Below are positions 1 to 7,868 of a stretch of DNA of 32,956 bases, piece after piece. Made by a program: the position numbers and the translations under genes. The stretch comes from Elusimicrobia bacterium GWC2_61_19 (GTDB lineage Bacteria; Elusimicrobiota; Elusimicrobia; Elusimicrobiales; UBA9959), in NCBI GenBank assembly GCA_001799795.1, contig MGUD01000020.1:3774-36729 (forward strand), in the 5' to 3' direction. Position 1 is the stretch's first letter. Each line of letters starts with the position of its first letter. The notes under the pieces were generated by a model that saw only the letters and a list, made by a program, of their open reading frames with translations, did no database searches and had not been told where the DNA came from.

Positions 1-387
1 GGCCGCCAGCATGCGGCGGGTCCTGCGGCTGGCGCTCTCTATCCTGGCCGCCAGCTCTACGGGGTTGAAAGGTTTGGAGATGAAGTCGTCGGCGCCCAGG
101 CCGAATTCGGCGGCCTGTTCCTGCGGGCTGTTGTCGCCGCTTATTATGATCACGGGGATGGTAGCCAGGCGGGCGTCCTTGCGCAGGCGGGCCAGCAGTT
201 CGCGGCCGCCCAGGCGGGGCATGTTCAGGTCCAGCAGTATCACGTCCGGGGTCTGCAGCGCTATGCTTTCCAGCGCTGAAAGGCCGTCCTCGGCGGTGGC
301 CACATCCCAGTCCGTGCCGGCGAATACGCGGGTTATTATCTTGTGAAATGTCTTGTCGTCGTCGGCTACCAGCAGTTTCCTGTTCAT
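1..387 (-). CDS. Response regulator receiver protein (3' end cut by window)
   Basis: A partial reading frame of 129 codons runs off the left edge of the window. The visible part is a CheY-like receiver domain: the acidic pair at D9/D10, the phospho-acceptor D53 in LLDLNMPR, the conserved Ser in IISGD (about residue 83) and K105 in SKPF. No output domain is visible, so it may be a lone receiver or the N-terminus of a longer regulator. The start is fixed by a strong ribosome site, AAGGGGGAG, directly before ATG at 387. It sits 75 bp downstream of the hybrid kinase gene and has its own promoter with four 11-bp repeats (408-461), so it is probably controlled by the OmpR-type regulators of this cluster. 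Confidence 0.9.
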   Translation of the reverse strand, partial: MNRKLLVADDDKTFHKIITRVFAGTDWDVATAEDGLSALESIALQTPDVILLDLNMPRLGGRELLARLRKDARLATIPVIIISGDNSPQEQAAEFGLGADDFISKPFNPVELAARIESASRRTRRMLAA

Positions 388-407
388 AACTCCCCCTTAC
401 TATTAAT

Positions 408-461
408 ATTATAGCGGGGGGAGTTAACGGATAGTTCAGGTCCGGTTCAGATTTTCCTCAA
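408..461 (-). promoter_or_regulatory. Promoter with four 11-bp direct repeats (upstream of the receiver gene)
   Basis: Read on the minus strand, the -10 box TATAAT lies at 413-408. Upstream of it, hexamers of the form YTGARC begin every 11 bp: GTTAAC (428-423), CTGAAC (439-434), CTGAAC (450-445) and TTGAGG (461-456). The nearest unit starts 15 bp from the -10 box. An 11-bp direct-repeat array covering the -35 region is typical of activation by OmpR/PhoB-family regulators. The binding protein is inferred, not shown. Confidence 0.75.
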
Positions 462-462
462 A

Positions 463-2409
463 TCACGCCTCGGCTTCGGCCCCCTGGCCGCCTTTAAGCG
501 TCTCATCTATGGCTTTCAGCAAAGTGTTCACGGCGAAAGGTTTGGGAATGAACCTGTAGCCCATTTTATTCATTAGGTCCCAGTTGGCCTTTTCCTCCAG
601 GTAACCGCTGGTGAAAATGAGGCCGGCGCCGGGGCTTCTCTTGACCAGTTCGTCCACCACGGTCATGATCTTGCCGTCCCCCAGCACCATGTCCGAGAAA
701 ATAATGTCGAAACCGTCGCCGCGTTCCTTCAGGATGCCCAGGGCCTCCTCTATGCTGGCGGCTTTCTCCGGGCAATGGCCGTTCTCCGTCAGGGCCTTTA
801 CCGACAGGTTGCGCAGTACCGGGTCGTCCTCTATCACAAGTATCCTGGCCGCTAAGGCCCTGCTCTCCCGCCCGGGGGCGCCGGGCGCGGTCTCTTTCAG
901 CGGCAGGGGGCAGGCTTTGTAAGGCAGATAAACCGAGAATTCCGCTCCCTGCCCCGGTTCGCTCTCCACGGTTACCCAGCCGTTATGCTGCTTGGCCGCG
1001 CCGTACACCGTGGACAGCCCGAGGCCCGTGCCTTTGCCCCGCTCCTTTGTGGTGAAGAAGGGTTCGAAGATATGTTCCCTGGTGGCCTTGTTCATCCCGG
1101 TGCCGGAGTCCTTGACCGAGATCAGCACGAAGTTCCGGCCCGCCTCCTCCGGCCTGGGGGCCCGCACTCCGCCGGGGTCGACCGTGACCAGCCGGGTGCG
1201 CAGCGTTATGTTCCCGCCGTCGGGCATCGCGTCGCGCGCGTTCACCAGCAGGTTCATCAGCAGCTGGTCAAGCTGGGCGGGGTCCGCCAGCAGGCTCGGC
1301 AGGGCCGGGTCCAGGTCCAGTTTCAGCTTGATGTTCTCTCCGATTATCCGGGTTATCATCGTCTGTATGCCGGTTATTATGGCGTTCAGGTCGCAGGGTG
1401 TTTTCTGCAGGGCCTGCTTGCGGCTGAAGACGAGTAGCTGCTTTATCAGGGCGGCGGCCCTGGCCACGGCTTTGCGTATTTCCTGCAGGTCGTTCTTTAT
1501 CGGGTCGTCCGTTTTTATAAAATCCATCGCCAGCGTCGCGTAGCCCTCTATGGCGCCCAGCATGTTGTTGAAATCGTGCGCTATGCCGCCGGCCAGGCGG
1601 CCCACGGCTTCCATCTTCTGGGATTGCCGCACCTGTTCCTCCAGGCAGCGGTGGCCGGTTATGTCGTGAAAGATCCCCTGCAGGTACATCACCTCATCGT
1701 CTTTTTTCCTGGGGTACAGGGCGCCTTTCACGGTGAGACGGCCGCCTTGTTGGGAAACGAAGGTCGTTTCAATATCGGTCGCGTCCCGCCCGGCTCCCGC
1801 CTGCGCGAGGGCCTGCATGAAACCGGGCCGTTCCGTTTCCGCGGCCAGCTGTTCCGCTTTGAACGCGGGCGCGCTGCGCAGCCCGCAGCCGGTGGCCGCC
1901 TGGAACGCGGGATTGGCGTCGATTATCAGGCCGTCCAGGGAAACCAGGAAGATCAGGTCGGAGGAGGACTCGAACAGCTCCCTGTAGCGGGCCTCGCTGT
2001 CCGCCAGGCTCCGGACGGCGGCTTTCAGGTCCAGTTCGTTCTCATGTTCGGTAATGGCCGCGTTGATGGCGGCCGGCAGCCGCGCCAGCCTGTCCTTTAA
2101 AATATAATCCGCGGCCCCCATTTTCAGCAGGTCCACGGCCGTCTCGTCGCTGAGCGCGCCGGTGAGCAGGATAAGCGGCAGGCCCGGGGCCAGGTCGCCG
2201 CAGAGCCTTATCACGTCCCGGGCGTCGAAGCCCACAAGGTTGAAGTCCGACAGCACTACGTCGAAAGTTTCGGTTTTTAGCAGCCGCTCTACCTCGGGCA
2301 GGCTGTCCGTAAGCCGGATCTTGTATCCCGGCAGGGTCTTTTCCAGGGCCTTCATGACCATCTCCGAATATTCAGCGGAGTCTTCTATGTAGAGGATCTT
2401 TCTGGTCAT
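463..2409 (-). CDS. Hybrid sensor histidine kinase (REC-PAS-HisKA-HATPase-REC)
   Basis: This is a 648-residue cytoplasmic kinase with no membrane segment. The domains in order are a receiver (acceptor D55 in VLSDFNL, residues about 3-120), a PAS domain (about 140-255), a dimerisation/phospho-acceptor domain with H278 in GGIAHDFNN (about 265-335), an HATPase domain (N-box N386/N390 and ARDAMP, DSGTGM, and GKGTGLGLS near 459-467), and a C-terminal receiver (D573 in [10 protein letters not shown]623 in IPKPF, about 522-640). The AHDFNN motif is typical of PAS-linked kinases in environmental bacteria. Two receivers suggest a phosphorelay with input at one end and output or feedback at the other. 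The start at 2409 follows AGGGGAAATAT. The gene lies 47 bp behind the FlgO-like gene and probably shares its promoter at 3305-3358. Confidence 0.92.
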   Translation of the reverse strand: MTRKILYIEDSAEYSEMVMKALEKTLPGYKIRLTDSLPEVERLLKTETFDVVLSDFNLVGFDARDVIRLCGDLAPGLPLILLTGALSDETAVDLLKMGAADYILKDRLARLPAAINAAITEHENELDLKAAVRSLADSEARYRELFESSSDLIFLVSLDGLIIDANPAFQAATGCGLRSAPAFKAEQLAAETERPGFMQALAQAGAGRDATDIETTFVSQQGGRLTVKGALYPRKKDDEVMYLQGIFHDITGHRCLEEQVRQSQKMEAVGRLAGGIAHDFNNMLGAIEGYATLAMDFIKTDDPIKNDLQEIRKAVARAAALIKQLLVFSRKQALQKTPCDLNAIITGIQTMITRIIGENIKLKLDLDPALPSLLADPAQLDQLLMNLLVNARDAMPDGGNITLRTRLVTVDPGGVRAPRPEEAGRNFVLISVKDSGTGMNKATREHIFEPFFTTKERGKGTGLGLSTVYGAAKQHNGWVTVESEPGQGAEFSVYLPYKACPLPLKETAPGAPGRESRALAARILVIEDDPVLRNLSVKALTENGHCPEKAASIEEALGILKERGDGFDIIFSDMVLGDGKIMTVVDELVKRSPGAGLIFTSGYLEEKANWDLMNKMGYRFIPKPFAVNTLLKAIDETLKGGQGAEAEA

Positions 2410-2456
2410 ATATTTCCCCTGCTGCGCCGCCGCCCTTCGTCACGCCGCGGTCTCTC

Positions 2457-3281
2457 TTAATGTATCCCGCAGCGGTCGATTACGGAATCTTCCTTGGCCA
2501 TAAAGGCCTCGAGCTGCTTCACCTGGGCCGCCTGCATGGCGGGGGTTTCGTCCTGGTCATGGTACATGGAGAGCAGCTCGTAGAACTTCTGCTTGGTCTG
2601 GAAGTCCTTGATCTCGCTGCCGGGGTTGCGGCTCAGGCTGCCCATGGTGAAACCGGGCTCTTTCATCTTGCGGGCCCAGTAGCGGGCTTTCAGGTCCACG
2701 GCCGCCTCATTAAGGCGGTTCATGTTCTTGAAGGCGCCCTGGCAGTCGAAGCCGTTATCGGCGGGGGCGTCGCGCAGGTCGCCGGGCATGGGGGCCATGG
2801 CCACGGGCTCGCCCCAGTTGATCTCGGGCACGGGGGGAAGTTCGGAGAAGCGGGCCTGGGACTTCATTTCCACGGCCTTAATAACGCGGCCGCTGCGGGC
2901 GTCCACCAGCTTGACCATGATGGTCACATCCTGGCCATCCTGGAAAACCGAGCCTTTGATGAAGGCCTGGGGGCGCATTTTGGAGGGCAGCTTGTTCAGC
3001 CAGCCGTCTTTGGAGCCGGTGCTGGCCTGCAGGGCCTCCTGGTCCAGCACTTCCAGGTCTTTCTCTCCGGCCAGGGAGCCGGCGGTCTTTTCCTCGGCAA
3101 AGCCGGCCTCGTTCCTGTCGCCCGAGAAGGAGCCCAGGGCTATACGGGTTATGCCGCTGGTCCTGGCGGCCAGGGCCATATTGGCGGCCATGGCCTTGTA
3201 GTCGGCGGCCGAAGCGCCCGACGTAAGGAACAGCAGGGCCAGGGCCTGGACCGCTAAAGTTTTTATATTGATCGTTTTCAT
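2457..3281 (-). CDS. Exported FlgO/CsgG/LpoB-like protein of unknown function
   Basis: The 274-residue product starts with a Sec signal peptide (lysine-containing start, hydrophobic core LAVQALALLFL, cleavage near ASA-AD at about residue 26). Residues about 30-145 resemble the FlgO/CsgG/LpoB fold: a conserved ITRIALGSFSGD strand, a region on degradable dosage-type partners (DLEVLDQEAL), then FIKGSVFQDGQ and MVKLVDARSGRVI, which match the usual 'G.v....d.v.v..rlvd..tG.v' pattern. The C-terminal 130 residues are unfamiliar and helical, with two cysteines (C180, C271) that could form a disulfide. There is no lipobox. It is the only exported product in the signalling cluster, so it may be the envelope output or a sensed partner. 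The start at 3281 is fixed by GGGGGAG. The family assignment is moderate. Confidence 0.72.
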   Translation of the reverse strand: MKTINIKTLAVQALALLFLTSGASAADYKAMAANMALAARTSGITRIALGSFSGDRNEAGFAEEKTAGSLAGEKDLEVLDQEALQASTGSKDGWLNKLPSKMRPQAFIKGSVFQDGQDVTIMVKLVDARSGRVIKAVEMKSQARFSELPPVPEINWGEPVAMAPMPGDLRDAPADNGFDCQGAFKNMNRLNEAAVDLKARYWARKMKEPGFTMGSLSRNPGSEIKDFQTKQKFYELLSMYHDQDETPAMQAAQVKQLEAFMAKEDSVIDRCGIH

Positions 3282-3304
3282 AACTCCCCCTTATCTGCAC
3301 TAAT

Positions 3305-3358
3305 AGTATAGGAGGGGGGGTTACGGGATAGTTCAGAACAGGTTCAGGTTTTCCTCAA
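3305..3358 (-). promoter_or_regulatory. Promoter with four 11-bp direct repeats (FlgO-like/hybrid kinase operon)
   Basis: On the minus strand the -10 box TATACT is at 3310-3305. The repeat units start at 3325 (CGTAAC), 3336 (CTGAAC), 3347 (CTGAAC) and 3358 (TTGAGG), an exact 11-bp period with the nearest unit 15 bp from the -10 box. The arrangement and much of the sequence match the promoter at 408-461. The first box contains the TGA stop codon (3357-3355) of the upstream kinase gene. The expected start site near 3298 leaves a short leader holding the ribosome site. Confidence 0.75.
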
Positions 3359-4116
3359 ATCGCCGGGGCGGCGGGCAGGTAGATCTGGAATTCGGTCCCT
3401 TTGCCCTCTTCGGTTCGCACGGTGAGCCAGCCGTTATGCTGGTTAACGGCGCCGTAAACGGCCGACAGGCCCAGGCCGGTGCCCTGGCCTTTGGGTTTGG
3501 TGGTGAAAAAGGGTTCGAAAATGCGCTCCAGCGTTTCCGCGGCCATGCCGCGGCCGCCGTCCTTTACCGACAGGAGGGCGAATTTCAGCCCCGCTTCCCG
3601 CGGATCGCGGGAGCGCACTTCCTCCGGCTTAAGCGTGACGGCCCGCGTGGCCAGCCGTATAAGGCCGCCGGTCGGCATGGCGTCGCGCGCGTTCAGGATG
3701 AGAACGTTCAACAGCTGGTCCAGCTGCGCCTGGTCCGCGGGCAGGGCCGGCAGGCCCGGCTCCAGGTCCAGCTCTACGCTGACGCCCGGCCCGTTCAGGG
3801 GGGCGGCCGCCTCTTTGGCCCTTTCGGCCGCGGCGTTAAGGTCGCAGGGCTTTTTGCTCAGGACCTGCTTGCGGCTGAACATCAGCAGGGCTTTCGTGAG
3901 GGCGGCGGCCCTGGCCACGGCCCGGCGGATCTCTTCCAGGTCCGGTTTTAGGGGGTCGTCCTCTTTAAGGGTGTTCAGTATCAGCGTGGAATAGCCCTCT
4001 ATGGCGCCCAGGATATTGTTGATGTCGTGCGACACCTTGGCGGACAGCCTGCCCATGGCCTCCAGCTTTTTCACGTCGGGGTTGATCAGGCCGGGTTTGA
4101 TCTCGGGTGGGGTCAT
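3355..4116 (-). CDS. Small soluble histidine kinase (HisKA-HATPase, no sensor domain)
   Basis: The 253-residue kinase has essentially no sensory region. The phospho-acceptor H30 (KVSHDINN) lies only 30 residues from the start and is followed by the dimerisation helices (to about 95) and a complete HATPase domain (NARDAMP, VKDGGRGM, GQGTGLGLS). It resembles the catalytic core of the hybrid kinase at 463-2409, suggesting duplication. It begins 9 bp after the OmpR-type regulator gene, in the same operon. Because the GAF/PAS kinase two genes upstream has a phospho-acceptor helix but no ATPase domain, this protein could supply the missing catalytic function in trans. That pairing is inference. Confidence 0.9.
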   Translation of the reverse strand: MTPPEIKPGLINPDVKKLEAMGRLSAKVSHDINNILGAIEGYSTLILNTLKEDDPLKPDLEEIRRAVARAAALTKALLMFSRKQVLSKKPCDLNAAAERAKEAAAPLNGPGVSVELDLEPGLPALPADQAQLDQLLNVLILNARDAMPTGGLIRLATRAVTLKPEEVRSRDPREAGLKFALLSVKDGGRGMAAETLERIFEPFFTTKPKGQGTGLGLSAVYGAVNQHNGWLTVRTEEGKGTEFQIYLPAAPAI

Positions 4117-4125
4117 AGAGGGTCC

Positions 4126-4818
4126 CTATTCGAACTTGTAGCCGTGGCCGGTCACGCTGGTAATGCGCGCGGCCATTTTTACGCCCAGCTTCTTCCTCAG
4201 GGAGGAAATATGCGTCTCCACCGTGTGCGGGTTGTCGTAGGTGGCCATGTCGTAGCCCCAGACCGTTTCCAGCAGGTAGGGCACGCTGAGTACGCGGCCC
4301 TTCTTTTCCAGCAGCAGCGTCAGCAGGTCGAATTCTTTGCGGGTCAGCGGCACCGGTTTGCCGGAGACCTTTACGCTGCGGGCCTCCGGGTCCAGTTCCA
4401 CCTCTTTATTCTTTATCCTGCCGGTCCTGCCCTCCATAGTCGCGCCGTAGCGGCGCAGCACGGCGTTGATCTTGGCGGTCAGCACCGGGAAGGCGAAAGG
4501 TTTGGTGAGGTAATCGTCGGCGCCCTTGTCGTAACCCTCCACGATGTCCTCGTCGTCGGTCCTGCCGCCGGAGATTATTATCACCGGCGTGTGCGCCGTC
4601 TTGGGCGCGGCCTTCAGGGCTTTGCACAGTTCAAAGCCGTCCAGCCCCGGCAGCTGCACGTCGGCTACCACCACGTCGGGCTTGGAGTCCCTGGCCATCA
4701 TCAGCGCTTCGGAGCCGTTGTCCGTGAAGATCACGGAGAAATCGTGGTTCTCCAGGTAGCGCCGCATCACTTCCAGCATTTTCCTGTCGTCGTCCACCAG
4801 CAGCACTTTTTTAGGCAT
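4126..4818 (-). CDS. OmpR/PhoB-family response regulator
   Basis: The 230-residue two-domain regulator has a receiver with D10/D11, acceptor D53 (VADVQLPG), the IISGG Ser and K106 (YLTKPF). After a linker follows a winged-helix DNA-binding domain (about 130-230) with the usual PLTRKEFDLL, YLLETVWGY, THISSLRKKLG and GHGYKF elements. Such regulators bind direct repeats about 11 bp apart as head-to-tail dimers, which fits the four repeat arrays in this cluster. The start codon overlaps the end of the upstream sensor gene by 8 bp, implying translational coupling. Confidence 0.95.
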   Translation of the reverse strand: MPKKVLLVDDDRKMLEVMRRYLENHDFSVIFTDNGSEALMMARDSKPDVVVADVQLPGLDGFELCKALKAAPKTAHTPVIIISGGRTDDEDIVEGYDKGADDYLTKPFAFPVLTAKINAVLRRYGATMEGRTGRIKNKEVELDPEARSVKVSGKPVPLTRKEFDLLTLLLEKKGRVLSVPYLLETVWGYDMATYDNPHTVETHISSLRKKLGVKMAARITSVTGHGYKFE

Positions 4819-6772
4819 TGCCGCCCCCCTGTCCGCCTATTTTGGGATTCCTGGCGAAGTCCTGGAATTTGCTGGTAAGTTCCGCCGCGCGCTGGACGGC
4901 CTTTATGATCTGGGAGATCTCGGTCTTTATCGGGCTTGTGTCGGTAAGGCCGTCGTCTATCAGCGTGGCGTAGCCGTTTATGGCCGCCAGGGCGTTGTTG
5001 AAGTCGTGGGCCATGGGCCTGGCCACTTCGCTCACGGCGTCGGCGGCGCGCGCTATGGCCAGTTCGGCTTCCATGCGCTTAAGGTCGGTTATATCGCGGG
5101 CGATGCCCAGCAGGCCGATGGTCTTGCCCTGCACGTTCTTCAGCGGGGTCTTTATGATGTTGACGTGCCGGCTGCCGGTGGGAAAGGCGTGGTGGTTTAT
5201 AAGGGACAGCGTGCGGCCGGTGCGTACCACCTCGCTGTCCGTGCGGAAAATTTCGGCCGCGGCCGTTTTGGGCAGATAGTCGGTGTCGGAGCTGCCTATT
5301 ATTTTCTCCGTGGTGGTGCCCAGCAGTTCGGCGCAGGCCTTGTTGGCCTTTACGTACATGCCGTTCATATCCTTTATGAAAATGGCGTCCTTGGCGGTGT
5401 CGAACACCATGCGCATCAGCGTTTCGCTTTCCTTCAGGCGCAGTTCCGTTTCGCGCTGTTCGGTGACGTCGCGTACGACGCAGGTGATGTAGGCGGGTTT
5501 TTCACCGTTAAAAACAAGGCCGCTTTTCTGCTCGGCGTAAAAGTAGGTTCCGTCCTTCCTTTTTGCCCTGAACGGCAGTATGGGCAGGGTGCGGCCGGTC
5601 CTCGCCGCGTTGGCGAGGGCTTTCGTCAAAAAATCCTTATCGTCCGGATGGGAGAACTCCAGAACATTATACCCCACCATCTCCCCGGGAGCGAAGCCGT
5701 AATCTTCCACCCTGGGGCTCATATAGGTTATCCGGCCGGTCAGGTCGGCGGTGTAGATAATGTCTTTCGACGAGGAGATGATGGCCTTGAACCTGGCGTC
5801 CTCCTCGCGCTGTTTGTCCTCGCCCAGTTTGCGCTGCAGTATCATGGCATAGACGCGGGCCAGCTTCTGCGCCGTTTCGAGGTCCTCCGGCCTGTAGTCG
5901 CCTGCGGGGTTGGCCAGCGCCAGCATGCCCAGCAGCTTGCGCCCGGACATGGCCGGTACGCCCAGGAATTTGTCTATTTTTACATGGCCGTGCGGGATGC
6001 CAATGGCCCTGCGGTCTTTGTCGGCCCCATTGGTGAGCAGCGGCTTTTTACGCTTCAGCACCCAGCCCCAGAGCCCGGTGAAGTCCTTGAAGACCACCGG
6101 TTTCTCCGCCATCCGGCACTTCGCGCAGGTTTCGGTGGTGAGGGAAGAGGTCATGAACCAGCCGGTGGCCGGGTCTATGTGGCCGGCGAAGCCGAAATCG
6201 CTGCCGGTCATGCGCCGGGCCTCGTCCATCACGGCCCGGGAGATCTCTTCTATGGAAATATTCGGGAAGGCCAGGTAGAGCTCTTCCACGTGCTTTACCG
6301 CGGAGGCGATGTCTTTCTCCAGGTTCAGTTCGGCGTCCCGCTTCTCGCCCGCGAGCCGCGCGGCTATTATCATGGCGGTGGTCTCGGTCAGGCGCCTGGC
6401 GGATTCTCCGGCAATGCCGGTTTTGCCGGCGCGCGCGAAAATATAACCCGTCCTTGCCCCGCCGTGCATGACGGGCGCGCAGAAGACCGAGCCTTTTTTT
6501 GTCCTTACCGGGCAGACGCGCGGGGAGGCCAGCATAAGGCGCCGTTCGGCCGCCGGGATATTGCTGAAGGCCGCAGTGGGGGCGCTATCCGGGCAGCCGA
6601 CGATGATGGCCAGGCCGCAGCCGCTGCCGAAACCGCCCGGGCCCGACAGGGTGCCCAGTAGCCGGCGCAGGAAAGGCTCAAGGTTGGTCAGTGAAAAGGC
6701 GGTGAGCAGCAGGGCCTGAAGGGTTTTCCCCGGAGCCGCCGGATCCTGATCTGTCATGCCGGTTTTTTTCAT
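4811..6772 (-). CDS. GAF/PAS sensor with phospho-acceptor helix but no ATPase domain
   Basis: The 653-residue cytoplasmic protein has a degenerate GAF-like region (about 20-145), a clear GAF domain with ETCAKC and GLWGWVLKRKKPLLTN (about 165-320), two PAS domains (about 325-450 and 455-575) and a dimerisation/phospho-acceptor domain with H589 in PMAHDFNN. It then ends 64 residues later, in IGGQGGGNA, with no N, G1 or G2 box of an HATPase domain. The next gene begins inside its last codons, so no remnant of a lost domain is left and this is a clean truncation rather than a frameshift. The protein could sense a small ligand or redox state and be phosphorylated in trans, for example by the 3355-4116 kinase. 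Confidence 0.9.
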   Translation of the reverse strand: MKKTGMTDQDPAAPGKTLQALLLTAFSLTNLEPFLRRLLGTLSGPGGFGSGCGLAIIVGCPDSAPTAAFSNIPAAERRLMLASPRVCPVRTKKGSVFCAPVMHGGARTGYIFARAGKTGIAGESARRLTETTAMIIAARLAGEKRDAELNLEKDIASAVKHVEELYLAFPNISIEEISRAVMDEARRMTGSDFGFAGHIDPATGWFMTSSLTTETCAKCRMAEKPVVFKDFTGLWGWVLKRKKPLLTNGADKDRRAIGIPHGHVKIDKFLGVPAMSGRKLLGMLALANPAGDYRPEDLETAQKLARVYAMILQRKLGEDKQREEDARFKAIISSSKDIIYTADLTGRITYMSPRVEDYGFAPGEMVGYNVLEFSHPDDKDFLTKALANAARTGRTLPILPFRAKRKDGTYFYAEQKSGLVFNGEKPAYITCVVRDVTEQRETELRLKESETLMRMVFDTAKDAIFIKDMNGMYVKANKACAELLGTTTEKIIGSSDTDYLPKTAAAEIFRTDSEVVRTGRTLSLINHHAFPTGSRHVNIIKTPLKNVQGKTIGLLGIARDITDLKRMEAELAIARAADAVSEVARPMAHDFNNALAAINGYATLIDDGLTDTSPIKTEISQIIKAVQRAAELTSKFQDFARNPKIGGQGGGNA

Positions 6773-6801
6773 TTATTTAAGTCCGTCCGCGGCCAGGAAG
6801 T

Positions 6802-7488
6802 CTATTCGAATTTGTAACCGTGGCCCGCCACGGCCTTTATCCGCTTGCCAAAGGCGCCGATCTTGCGGCGGAGGTTGGAGACATGCACCTCGACGGTGTG
6901 CGGATCGTTGTAGTCGGCCGTGTTGTAGCCCCACACCGCCTCCAGCAGGCTGTTAAGGCTGAGCACGCGGCCGGGGTTGGCGGTCAGCGTGTGCAGCAGG
7001 TCGAATTCTTTGGAGGTGAGCTTTACCGGCCGGCCCTTCATCTTTATGGTCCTGGCTTCCAGGTTCAGCTCCAGGTCGCCTTTCTTCTTGACGGCTTCCT
7101 TCTTTTTGCCGCAGGCGGCGCGCTTGAGCATGGCTTTTATTTTGGCCAGCAATATAGGGTAGGAAAAAGGTTTTACCACGTAGTCGTCGGCGCCGTAGCC
7201 GTAGCCGGCGACGTGGTCGGCTTCCGAGACCTTCTTGCCGGTCATTATTATCACCGGGATGCCCGCCAGCACCTTGTTCTCTTTGACGCGGCGGCAGAGC
7301 GTAAAGCCGTCCATGCGCGGCATTTCAACGTCGGTAATTATGATGTCGGGTTTGCCCGCGGGGGCGGCGGCCAGCGCCTCGGCGCCGTTGGCGGCGGAGA
7401 TGGTCTCGAGGCCGTGGTTCTCCAGGTACTTCTTCAAAATGCCAAGAAGCTCCGGGTCGTCGTCCACTATAAGGGCGCGCTCTTTCAT
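6802..7488 (-). CDS. OmpR/PhoB-family response regulator, probably leaderless
   Basis: The 228-residue regulator has a receiver (D10/D11, acceptor D53 in ITDVEMPR, K106 in VVKPF) and a C-terminal winged helix (PVKLTSKEFDLLHTL, LLEAVWGY, VHVSNLRRKIG, GHGYKF). It is a close paralogue of the regulator at 4126-4818, with a lysine-rich linker. There is no Shine-Dalgarno sequence before ATG at 7488. A TATAAT lies at 7500-7495, so transcription should start at or within a base or two of the ATG. It is the first protein gene of a four-gene operon reaching to 3355, 29 bp before the GAF/PAS gene, and directly follows the small-RNA pair it may control. Confidence 0.95.
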   Translation of the reverse strand: MKERALIVDDDPELLGILKKYLENHGLETISAANGAEALAAAPAGKPDIIITDVEMPRMDGFTLCRRVKENKVLAGIPVIIMTGKKVSEADHVAGYGYGADDYVVKPFSYPILLAKIKAMLKRAACGKKKEAVKKKGDLELNLEARTIKMKGRPVKLTSKEFDLLHTLTANPGRVLSLNSLLEAVWGYNTADYNDPHTVEVHVSNLRRKIGAFGKRIKAVAGHGYKFE

Positions 7489-7494
7489 ACCAGA

Positions 7495-7500
7495 ATTATA
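7495..7500 (-). promoter_or_regulatory. -10 box giving a probable leaderless start for the 7488 regulator
   Basis: TATAAT on the minus strand ends 6 bases before the ATG at 7488. The expected start site therefore coincides with the start codon. No good -35 element is visible because the upstream sequence is the U-run of the small-RNA A terminator. Readthrough from that terminator could also supply transcripts. Confidence 0.55.
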
Positions 7501-7514
7501 ATATTTTTACGGGG

Positions 7515-7714
7515 CAAAAAAGCGCCCCGCCGGAACATAACATGAGGTACAGTTGGCTTACTAAGGAGTGGTACTTGCTGTTGCCCGGCGGGGCTTTTAA
7601 AAAGCCAGCGCTGCAGATGCATAGAGCACGGACCCGAAGGCCCGAGTCTTGGGGGTTTGGGTTAGGGGGGCGCACCTACAACGCTGGAGATCTGTTTGTA
7701 AAGAACTAGACTAC
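7515..7714 (-). ncRNA. Structured small RNA, copy A
   Basis: A transcript of about 200 nt is predicted on the minus strand, from near 7714 (below the -10 box at 7726-7721) to a U-run at 7521-7516. A 9-bp closing stem pairs 7687-7679 with 7613-7605 and includes a U-G wobble that works only if the minus strand is the RNA. Inside it are a 33-nt C-rich segment (7676-7644) identical to copy B, and a UUCG-capped hairpin (7644-7629). A 17-nt segment reading GCUCUAUGCAUCUGCAG follows. The 3' half is a large hairpin with GCCCCGCCGGG arms (7594-7583 and 7533-7522), a loop containing ACUCCUUAGU, and the terminator U-run. No reading frame is apparent. I do not recognise a named RNA family. Confidence 0.72.
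7516..7594 (-). terminator. Large terminator hairpin of small RNA A
   Basis: The arms GCCCCGCCGGGC (7594-7583) and CCGGCGGGGCGC (7533-7522) enclose about 50 nt and are followed by six U residues (7521-7516). The loop holds the conserved ACUCCUUAGU (7569-7560). Confidence 0.75.
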
Positions 7715-7720
7715 CCGAAA

Positions 7721-7764
7721 AGTATAACAAAGGCCGTTCAAGAATCGCTCAAATCTTGGTTTAA
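7721..7764 (-). promoter_or_regulatory. Repeat-array promoter of small RNA A
   Basis: The -10 box TATACT lies at 7726-7721. TTGAAC starts at 7741 and TTGAGC at 7752, exactly 11 bp apart, with the nearest unit again 15 bp from the -10 box. A third, weaker unit TTAAAC at 7764 is one base out of phase. The same architecture occurs at three other promoters here. Confidence 0.68.
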
Positions 7765-7788
7765 GATATTCTTAGGACGTAAAAAGAC

Positions 7789-7868
7789 AAAAAAGCACCC
7801 CGCCGGATCTTCGTGGTGAGTTACTTGTGCCTGACTAAGGAGTCTTATCTGATGAGGCCCGGCGGGGC
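7789..7868 (-). terminator. Large terminator hairpin of small RNA B
   Basis: The arms GCCCCGCCGGGC (7868-7857) and CCGGCGGGGUGC (7806-7795) are followed by six U residues (7794-7789). Within the loop, GACU-CCUU-AGUC (7844-7833) can form a small hairpin displaying CCUU. Confidence 0.75.

Noticed and set aside
4800-4870. Frameshift as the reason for the missing ATPase domain of the GAF/PAS kinase
   Set aside because: The next gene starts inside the last codons, and no HATPase-like sequence remains in any frame.
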